In this document: piece after piece, positions 58,229 through 64,000 of the stretch
Numbering within the stretch: position 1 is the stretch's first letter
How the letters are laid out: the number at the start of each line of letters is the position of its first letter
Source: Fimbriimonadales bacterium
Lineage (GTDB): Bacteria > Armatimonadota > Fimbriimonadia > Fimbriimonadales > Fimbriimonadaceae
DNA length: 64,000 bases
Reading direction: 5' to 3'
Assembly (NCBI GenBank): GCA_026418055.1
Contig: JAOACB010000004.1
Coordinates: 29,964-93,963 of the forward strand
The notes under the pieces: model-generated
Told to the model about the DNA's origin: nothing
Seen by the model: the letters and a program-made list of their open reading frames with translations, nothing else
Database searches by the model: none
Translations under genes and position numbers: made by a program

Positions 58229-61219
58229 TCAGCCGGAGGAGGCCTCCAGCGGCAGCTCGAGGCTGTCCGGCACGGGGCGAAGCAGTTCGTACCAAACGCG
58301 GATCGGCCTCTCGCCCTGGTCTCGGACCGGGACGGCCCAGCCGAGGCAATGGAACGGCATGGCCTGGCCGCTCGCGTCGGTCTTGCGCGGTCGAACGAAG
58401 AACAGCTGCCTCCAATTCGACCGATCCAAGATCCTCCGAGCGGTCGGCGCCTCGCGCGTGAGCGTGGACTGGCTCTCCCACTGCAGCATCGTCGGGCTGA
58501 GCAGCACGTCGGCGTAACGGGTCGTGGGAGAGAACTCGCGCTCGGACTTGTCCAGCGTGACCAGGTTGACGTCGATCCCCAGCTCTCGGACGAAGAACAC
58601 CCCTTGCCGCATCGATCGGGGGTTGTCGCGGAACGGGGCCACGATCTCGTCGCGCGTGTACGCCGCGTGCAGGCAGAACGGCAAGTCCTCCAATCCCGTG
58701 GGATCGGGAGCGGAACGAGCCAGCGGTTCGAAGGGCCTCCCCGGAGAAGTCAGCAGCTCCAGCAGCTCCTCCAGCTCCTCGACCGTTCCACGATCCACGG
58801 GGTCGGCAGCCGTCGGGTCCTGAAGTAGCGCCGCTCGGAGTTGGCGCGCCCACGGTCCCTCGGTTTCTCCCCGGGCGGCGCGAACGTAGGCCTGCGCCCG
58901 AGAGCGGTCGCGCACGTGCAGCAGGCTCCCGAGGCGACGGTGTCCAGCCGAGGGCTGAAAGCTCCCACCCAAGGCGCGTTCGCGAACCTCCGTGAACGTC
59001 CGCCCTCCCGCATACAGCTGCTCTGGTTCGATGCCGGCTTGCTCGAGGAAGCGCCTCAGGGTGACCGGTCCATCGGCAGCCAGGCGCCGGTACTCCGAGA
59101 CGAAGTCCGTCATCGAGGTCGGCACCGATCTTCGGAGAGCGTCCAAGACCCGCTGCTGGGTCACCTTGTCCAGGCGCACGTCGCAACCGGGCGGCAGGAA
59201 GCAGAAGCCGCGGCTTGCGCTCTGCTCCAAGCCCTTGCGGGAAAGGCCCGTGAGCGCTCGGAGCCGGAGGTCAAACCGGAACTTCTGGTTCTGCCGACCG
59301 ACGAAGTCCAACACCGTCAGCGCGCGCTTGGTGGGATGCCGTCTCAGACCTCGCCCCAGTTGCTGGGTGAAGAGCAGAGCGCTCTCCGTGGGGCGCAGGA
59401 AGAGGATCGTATCGATCTCCGGAACGTCGACACCCTCGTTGAACAGGTCGACGGTACACACGAGCTGCAGATCGCCTCTGCGGAAGCGTTGCTCGATGTC
59501 CGCCCGCAAGCCGGGCTCCAGGCTCGCGTGAAGGGCCTCGGCCCGCAGCCCCGAGCGTCGGAACTCTTCGGCCATGTACTCGGCGTGGCGCACGGAAACG
59601 CAGAAGGCGACCGCCCGCATCGCGGACACGTCCTCCACCTTTTCGCTCAGGTGCCGCAGGATCGCCTCCACACGGGGCTGGCCGCGCTCGATGAACTCCC
59701 GCTCCAGCCCTCGGACGTCGTACCGCCCGTCTCTCCACTCCACGCGCGAGAGGTCCGTGCCGTCGTCGATGCCCCAGTAGTGGAACGGGCAGAGCAGGCC
59801 CCGATCCAGAGCGTGCCAGAGGCGCAGCTCGTAGGTCGGTCCTCCAAACCAATCCGCGACGTTGACGCCGTCCGTGCGTTCGGGGGTGGCCGTGAGGGCC
59901 AAGAGCTCGTTGCGTCGAACCAGGTCGAGCAGTCGCCGGTAGGTGGCCGCTTCGGCATGGTGGAACTCGTCGATCACCAGCACATCGGTTTCCAACCCGG
60001 CCAAGCGCTCGTCTTCCCAGCGAGAGAGCGACTGCACGGTCGCGAAAACGTGGTTCCACAGCTCGGGGGTTTCTTGTCCGGTGAGGAGCTCGCCGAACTG
60101 TCCGTCCCGCAGGACATGCCGGTAGGTGTCCCGCGCCTGCTGCAGGATCTCGCGCCGGTGGGCGACGAACAGAAGCCTCGGGAGGCGTCTCCGTTCCTCC
60201 GCGAGAGCCTTGTAGTCCAAGGCTGCCGTTACCGTCTTGCCCGTGCCGGTTGCTGCGACGATCAAGTTCGCGTGGCGGCCCTCCAGCCGGCTGAGTCGTA
60301 GCAGCTCCAGCGCCTCCTGCTGGTGGGGATAGGGCCGAACATCGAGGAAGGCCGCGAACTCTCGATCCCCGCCGGATTGGCACCTCAACGATCTGACGAG
60401 CCGCTCCTTGTCCTTTGCCGGATCGAACGGAGCGAAGACCGACTCGTCGTTCCAGAGCCTCTCGAACGTGTCGATCAATCCCTCGAGCAGCGACGAGCCG
60501 TCCATGGCTCCGAGCCGCACATTCCACTCGAGGCCGTCTACCAGCGCTCGGTGGGAGAGGTTGGACGACCCGATGGTGGCCGTCGTGAAGCCCGAGTGGC
60601 GGTGGAAGATCCAAGCTTTGGCATGGAGGCTGGTGCGCTGCTCGGGCCCCTCATAGGCGATCTTGACCCTCGCTCCCATCGCGGAGAGCTCCTCGAGCGC
60701 GCGGGCGCTCGTCGCGCCGAGGTAGGTGGTGGTGAGAACCCGCAGGTTCGAGCCCAACGCCGCGAGCCACGGCCTGAGCCTCAGGACTCCCTGGTAGCCG
60801 ATGAACGGACAGATGAGATCCACCCGGTCGGCGCTCCTCAGTTCCGACGCGACGACCTCGAGGTAGTTCAGCTCCTGACGGTTGGTGACGAGTGCGCTGA
60901 AGGAGAGCGGCAGGATCGGCGGATCGTAAACGCGGCCGGAGACGTCGCGTATCTGCTTCAGCAGCGACACCGTCCAGCGGTCGGGATCTCCGAGGCTGCC
61001 CATCGCGCCGTCGGCCACCGCGAGCAACGGTTGAGGCCCGTCGTCGTCGGCTTTCTGCCGCAGCCGGCGCTTTGCTCGCTCGGCGAGCTCCCTGGCCAGG
61101 TAGTCGATCGCATCCTCGGGAGCGAGCTCCACGATCTCGGCGCGACGGTCGGTGCGCAGGCGCTCCAGGAGGGCGTCCGTCAGCAGCAGATCGTAGGCGC
61201 CGGGTGGGAATGCTCTCAT
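58229..61219 (-). CDS. PLD-nuclease / superfamily 2 helicase fusion, DUF3427 type
   Basis: A 996-residue DNA-acting protein. Residues 105-250 form a phospholipase-D-type nuclease half-site: His199 and Lys201 (SLHAKAW) and GSSN at 217-220. Walker A ATGTGKT is at 323-329, DEFH at 417-420, then LTATPERTDG and the motif VI-like FTQQLGRGLRRHP. The last 400 residues look like DUF3427, with a beta-rich end (WRQLFFVRPRKTD). Such proteins occur beside restriction-type and other defence genes, but their activity is not established. Start ATG at 61219 is 6 nt from a TACTTT box. Confidence 0.85.
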   Translation of the reverse strand: MRAFPPGAYDLLLTDALLERLRTDRRAEIVELAPEDAIDYLARELAERAKRRLRQKADDDGPQPLLAVADGAMGSLGDPDRWTVSLLKQIRDVSGRVYDPPILPLSFSALVTNRQELNYLEVVASELRSADRVDLICPFIGYQGVLRLRPWLAALGSNLRVLTTTYLGATSARALEELSAMGARVKIAYEGPEQRTSLHAKAWIFHRHSGFTTATIGSSNLSHRALVDGLEWNVRLGAMDGSSLLEGLIDTFERLWNDESVFAPFDPAKDKERLVRSLRCQSGGDREFAAFLDVRPYPHQQEALELLRLSRLEGRHANLIVAATGTGKTVTAALDYKALAEERRRLPRLLFVAHRREILQQARDTYRHVLRDGQFGELLTGQETPELWNHVFATVQSLSRWEDERLAGLETDVLVIDEFHHAEAATYRRLLDLVRRNELLALTATPERTDGVNVADWFGGPTYELRLWHALDRGLLCPFHYWGIDDGTDLSRVEWRDGRYDVRGLEREFIERGQPRVEAILRHLSEKVEDVSAMRAVAFCVSVRHAEYMAEEFRRSGLRAEALHASLEPGLRADIEQRFRRGDLQLVCTVDLFNEGVDVPEIDTILFLRPTESALLFTQQLGRGLRRHPTKRALTVLDFVGRQNQKFRFDLRLRALTGLSRKGLEQSASRGFCFLPPGCDVRLDKVTQQRVLDALRRSVPTSMTDFVSEYRRLAADGPVTLRRFLEQAGIEPEQLYAGGRTFTEVRERALGGSFQPSAGHRRLGSLLHVRDRSRAQAYVRAARGETEGPWARQLRAALLQDPTAADPVDRGTVEELEELLELLTSPGRPFEPLARSAPDPTGLEDLPFCLHAAYTRDEIVAPFRDNPRSMRQGVFFVRELGIDVNLVTLDKSEREFSPTTRYADVLLSPTMLQWESQSTLTREAPTARRILDRSNWRQLFFVRPRKTDASGQAMPFHCLGWAVPVRDQGERPIRVWYELLRPVPDSLELPLEASSG

Positions 61220-61225
61220 GCAGCC

Positions 61226-61231
61226 AAAGTA
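61226..61231 (-). promoter_or_regulatory. -10 box TACTTT abutting the helicase gene
   Basis: Minus strand TACTTT, ggctgc, ATG at 61219; 6-nt spacing and no SD. Confidence 0.5.
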
Positions 61232-61269
61232 CCCCTGTGGGGTGGCCGTTGTCGAGGCGGGCCAGCGGG

Positions 61270-61275
61270 TAACGT
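61270..61275 (+). promoter_or_regulatory. -10 box TAACGT abutting the double GNAT gene
   Basis: GGGTAACGTGC, then cttgc, then ATG at 61283. The 11-bp string is identical to that before polA. Confidence 0.6.
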
Positions 61276-61282
61276 GCCTTGC

Positions 61283-62227
61283 ATGGAGCTTCGAGCTGGG
61301 GTGCCCTCGGATTGGCCAACCTCGGTGATTCCTTGGCTGGGGGAAGCCTTGCCGCGGGAGGGCATCGACGCCGGCAAGTTCGCCCGGCAGGTGCTCTGCG
61401 ACCCGAACTTCGACCCCGCTGGGCTGATCGTGGCCTACGAGGCCTCGAAGCCCATCGGGCTGGCATGGGCTGCGCACCGCAGCGTCCCGCTCGAGAACGC
61501 GCCGCCCGATTCGGATCGCGGCTACGTCGTGTTGCTCGCCGTGCATCCCGAGCACCGCCGCAAGGGAGTCGGCACCGAGTTGCTGAGCGCCGCCGAGCGC
61601 TACCTTCGGGTTCGTGGAGCTCGCACCGCCTGGGTCTGCGGCTACGCCCCAGGCTACTTCCTTCCCGGCGTGGACCTCGCGTACGCCGGAGCCCCCGAGT
61701 TCTTCGAACGCAACGGCTATAGCGAAGTCTACAGGCCGCTCGCCATGCAGGCCCCGCTGTGGGATCTTTCGACGCCCGTGTGGGTGGCGGAGAGGCGTCG
61801 GATCCTCGAGGCGCAGGGGATTCGATTCCAGTCGTTCGAGCCGGAGCTGGCTTGGCCCGCGCTGGAGTTCGCCCGCGCGCACTTCGCGGGAGACTGGGTG
61901 CGATGGGTCAAGGAGGCGATCCGGGACATCACGCTGGGAGACGATCCCTCGAGGCTGGTTTTCGCCTGGAGGGACGGAGCTCGACCCGAAGTGCTCGGCT
62001 TTTCGCACTACCTCGGCGAGCGCTTCGGCCCGATCGGCGTCCGAAGCTCCGAGCGAGGGCGAGGAATCGGGCAGGTGCTGCTGTACGAGACGCTGCACGC
62101 CCAGAAGGCGCGCGGGCTTCGCTGCAGCTGGTTCCTATGGTCGGACGATCCGACCGCGGCTCGGCTCTACGAGGCGGCAGGCTTTGAGGAGATCCGCAGG
62201 TTCTCCTACCTCAAGAAGGAGCTGTGA
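61283..62227 (+). CDS. Tandem GNAT N-acetyltransferase
   Basis: A 314-residue protein with two GNAT folds. The first has the acetyl-CoA loop VHPEHRRKGVGTELL (residues about 90-107), the second the degenerate SSERGRGIGQVLLYETL (about 255-272) followed by TAARLYEAAGF. Double GNATs include mycothiol synthase MshD and several antibiotic or tRNA acetyltransferases. Together with the next gene (a PIG-L deacetylase-type protein) an N-acyl or thiol-sugar pathway is conceivable, but this is inference. The stop overlaps the next GTG start. Confidence 0.8.
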   Translation: MELRAGVPSDWPTSVIPWLGEALPREGIDAGKFARQVLCDPNFDPAGLIVAYEASKPIGLAWAAHRSVPLENAPPDSDRGYVVLLAVHPEHRRKGVGTELLSAAERYLRVRGARTAWVCGYAPGYFLPGVDLAYAGAPEFFERNGYSEVYRPLAMQAPLWDLSTPVWVAERRRILEAQGIRFQSFEPELAWPALEFARAHFAGDWVRWVKEAIRDITLGDDPSRLVFAWRDGARPEVLGFSHYLGERFGPIGVRSSERGRGIGQVLLYETLHAQKARGLRCSWFLWSDDPTAARLYEAAGFEEIRRFSYLKKEL

Positions 62228-62928
62228 AGATGGCTGTGGACGTTCTGGCGATCGGCGCGCACATGGGAGACGAGGTGGCGTGGGGCATGGCGCTCGCGGC
62301 CCTTCGCCGACAGGGCGCGAGCATCGGGCTGTTGCATCTGACGCCCGGCGAGAAGGGCCACAAGACGATGCCTCCCGAGCAGTACGCCGAACAGAAGCGC
62401 CGGGAGGCGGAGGCCTGCGCGGAGGCGTTGGGAGCCGAGATGTGGGCCTTGGACTACCGCGACGGCGAGCTCGCCGCGACCGACGAGGTCAAGCACCGCG
62501 TCGCCGCCGTTCTTCGCGAGGCCAGGCCAAAGCTGGCCATCACGCACTGGAAGGGCAGCATCCACAAGGACCACGCGGCCGCGCACGAGCTGCTGCCCGA
62601 CGCTCGGTTCTACGCCGGCCTGCCGGCTTTTCCGGGGGAGCATCCGCCCCACTGGGTCGGTCGCGTCCTGTACGGGGAGAACTGGGAGGACAACCGGGGA
62701 TTCGTCCCCGAGGTGTTTCTCGAGCTGCTGGAGGAGGATCTCGAGGCGTGGGAGAGAGCCATGCGATGCTACGCACTCTTCCGCGGAGAGGTGAGCCCGT
62801 TCCGCTATCTGGACTACTACAGAGCGCTGGTGCGAGCCCGGGGCTTGGAGGCGATGCGAGAGCACTGCTGCGCTTTCGCTGTACCCCCGGACCAGCACCG
62901 GCGGGTCGTGCGGAGCCTGTTGGAATGA
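62224..62928 (+). CDS. PIG-L/LmbE-family deacetylase-like protein with altered active-site motif
   Basis: A 234-residue protein of the zinc-dependent N-deacetylase family that removes acetyl from amino sugars (BshB, MshB). The canonical AHPDDE motif is AHMGDE here. Zinc ligands His13 and Asp16 are kept, but the residue matching the MshB general base Asp15 is Gly. The second half-site IHKDHAA (His114, Asp116, His117) is intact. The start is GTG at 62224 overlapping the GNAT stop; an ATG at 62230 is an alternative. Activity may differ from other PIG-L enzymes. Confidence 0.85.
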   Translation: MKMAVDVLAIGAHMGDEVAWGMALAALRRQGASIGLLHLTPGEKGHKTMPPEQYAEQKRREAEACAEALGAEMWALDYRDGELAATDEVKHRVAAVLREARPKLAITHWKGSIHKDHAAAHELLPDARFYAGLPAFPGEHPPHWVGRVLYGENWEDNRGFVPEVFLELLEEDLEAWERAMRCYALFRGEVSPFRYLDYYRALVRARGLEAMREHCCAFAVPPDQHRRVVRSLLE

Positions 62929-62952
62929 AAAAGCCCGCCCCGGCGGGCGGGC
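62928..62952 (-). terminator. Intrinsic terminator of the fasciclin gene
   Basis: In the minus-strand transcript GCCCGCC (from 62946-62952) pairs with GGCGGGC (62933-62939) around a 6-nt loop, followed at once by TTTTT (62928-62932). It begins 25 bp after the fasciclin stop. It is the clearest intrinsic terminator in the window. Confidence 0.75.
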
Positions 62953-62976
62953 TCGGTCGGGAGGAACGGGGAAGGA

Positions 62977-63504
62977 TCAGTAAGCCTTCTTCGCCTTGTC
63001 CTTAGCCTTGTCCAAGCCGAGCGCCTTCATCACCGACTGCGGCAGGATCACCGTGTCGATGACATGGATGACGCCGTTGGAGGCGCCGATGTCGGCCTTG
63101 GCGACCTTGGCGTTGTTGAACTGCACGGTGCCGCCCTGGATGCGAACGCGCACCGTCTCGCCCTGCACGGTCTTGGGGCGGGCGCCATTCTTCAGGTCGC
63201 TGGACATCACCTTTCCGGCGATCACATGATAGGTGAGGACCTGCGTCAGGAGCTTCTTGTCGGCCAGAAGCCTGTCGACGACCTCCTTCGGGACCTTCTT
63301 GAACGCGTCGTCCGACGGAGCGAGGACCGTGAACGGGCCCTTGCCCTTCAGAGTCTCGACGAGTCCGGCCTCCTGGACCAGCTTCACCAGCGTGGTGAAC
63401 TGCCCGGCACCGACGGCGGTGTCGACGATGTCTTTGGCCTGAGCGCGCGCGCCGGTGAGCGCGATCGCGAACAGCCCGAAGGCGAGCAGAGTCTTCTTCA
63501 GCAT
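62977..63504 (-). CDS. Secreted fasciclin (FAS1) domain protein
   Basis: A 175-residue exported protein with a signal peptide (to about ARAQA) and a single FAS1 domain. Seen: FTTLVKLVQEAGLVETLKG, FTVLAPSDDAFKKVP, LLTQVLTYHVIAGKV and the C-terminal GVIHVIDTVILP. A Lys/Asp-rich tail follows. FAS1 proteins mediate adhesion or act as small secreted proteins of unclear role. The start is the ATG at 63504, since the signal peptide begins there and GGAGAAG lies 7 nt upstream; a longer frame from 63531 adds nine non-hydrophobic residues. Own terminator downstream. Confidence 0.9.
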   Translation of the reverse strand: MLKKTLLAFGLFAIALTGARAQAKDIVDTAVGAGQFTTLVKLVQEAGLVETLKGKGPFTVLAPSDDAFKKVPKEVVDRLLADKKLLTQVLTYHVIAGKVMSSDLKNGARPKTVQGETVRVRIQGGTVQFNNAKVAKADIGASNGVIHVIDTVILPQSVMKALGLDKAKDKAKKAY

Positions 63505-63615
63505 CGTTGTCTTCTCCGAACCGAGACTCAATGTCTCTCACAGGAGGTCTACGACGCCGAGTCTCGGGCGTCGGCGCGCTGGGACTTCGGTAGGTTTTCC
63601 AGGGAGGCCGGACTC

Positions 63616-64000
63616 TCAGTCGAGGCTGAGGCGGATCTCCGGCCACATCGGAACGTCGCCTTCCTCGATCTCCAGGGCCGACCAGACGGCCGCCTCCATC
63701 GCCTCGTAGCCCTCCTCGTCGAGAGGAACGATCCCGTGCGCGAGAATGGACCCGTTGCGCTTCTCGAGATGGCTCCTCAGTCGCTCGTACACCTTCGAAG
63801 AGCCTTGGAGTTCGCTTTGGGGAGCGAACCGCAGCAACTCGAAGGCGTTGGACAAGGCCACCTTGAACTTGCCGTCTTGGGGGCGGACTCCGCGCTCCAG
63901 AAGCCGCTGCCTGGCCTCCTGCGGCAGAGCTTCCTCCGGCACCTGACCCCTATTGGCTCCGAACGCCTGCCACAGGCGGTCCTGGGCGAACATCTCCACC
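63616..64000 (-). CDS. C-terminal part of a probable CARF/HEPN-type protein (CRISPR-linked, TIGR02710-like), truncated by the window
   Basis: The last 127 or so residues of a larger protein whose 5' part lies beyond the window; the GTG at 63997-63999 is probably internal. The fragment is helical and contains FELLRFAPQSEL, YERLRSHLEKRNGSILAHGI and VPLDEEGYEAME. The segment RNGSILAH is an R-x6-H motif like the catalytic site of HEPN ribonucleases, and RNxSxxAHG recalls the C-terminus of CRISPR-associated CARF proteins of the TIGR02710 family. No cas gene or repeat array is visible here. Identification is tentative. Confidence 0.45.
   Translation of the reverse strand, partial: VEMFAQDRLWQAFGANRGQVPEEALPQEARQRLLERGVRPQDGKFKVALSNAFELLRFAPQSELQGSSKVYERLRSHLEKRNGSILAHGIVPLDEEGYEAMEAAVWSALEIEEGDVPMWPEIRLSLD

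Noticed and set aside
61220..62098. Upstream extension of the PLD-helicase gene on the minus strand
   Set aside because: The added sequence is Arg/Gly-rich shadow of the GNAT gene. The ATG at 61219 has an abutting -10 box and a sensible N-terminus.

Overview
The window is high-GC, gene-dense chromosomal DNA from an aerobic bacterium with a two-membrane-type envelope. It carries lipoproteins, Tat and Sec exported proteins, and a prepilin. The prepilin at 1211-2224 has the [22 protein letters not shown] leader followed by FPVFAQAK, a form I associate with Armatimonadota (Fimbriimonadales and relatives). That assignment is an inference from one family plus general gene content. No plasmid, phage or IS element was recognised. 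Genes are packed with ATGA/GTGA overlaps, and several convergent pairs share stop-codon bases.

Layout. 1-2300: end of a glycosyltransferase, a small lipoprotein, a prepilin. 2385-4418: D-2-hydroxyacid dehydrogenase and Mrp FeS-cluster carrier. 4518-11318: one + strand operon with a corrinoid/metal-type binding protein, MTA phosphorylase, an exported HEAT-repeat protein, RpiB and two S41 protease-family proteins, the first of which has lost its catalytic residues. 11450-13303: fused haem A/haem O synthase. 13462-25955: a 12-gene respiratory operon encoding alternative complex III (actABCDEF), a small membrane protein, a Sco copper chaperone and a caa3-type A2-family oxidase (subunits II, I, III, IV). 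Together with the fused haem synthase this makes a complete quinol-to-oxygen branch. 25963-39384: housekeeping genes (DUF3298 protein, polA, TfoX-like, lpd, alaS, MalK-type ATPase, DinB-like, HAD, pyrD, ruvAB). 39388-46616 and 51878-57744: a carbohydrate region with GH78, GH2-like, GH-A and GH31 enzymes, broken by a MoxR-DUF58-transglutaminase operon (46613-50852), an AAC(3)-like gene, tRNA-Ser and speE. 57745-64000: a decayed chemotaxis-receptor fragment, a PLD-helicase of the DUF3427 type, a double GNAT, an atypical PIG-L protein, a fasciclin protein, and at the edge the end of a protein with an HEPN-like R-x6-H motif resembling CRISPR-linked CARF proteins.

Transcription. At 16 unit-leading genes a -10-like hexamer (13 different positions give exact TANNNT or a repeat of it; 2 are near matches) lies only 5-11 nt before the start codon, often as TANNNT-GGGCC-ATG. 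This points to leaderless or nearly leaderless mRNAs, as established for Deinococcus. A smaller set of genes keeps a classical leader with Shine-Dalgarno sequence, including a TfoX-like gene preceded by an 18-codon leader ORF and a hairpin.

No search or alignment was run. Family names rest on recognised motifs, and residue numbers were counted from the translated start given for each gene.
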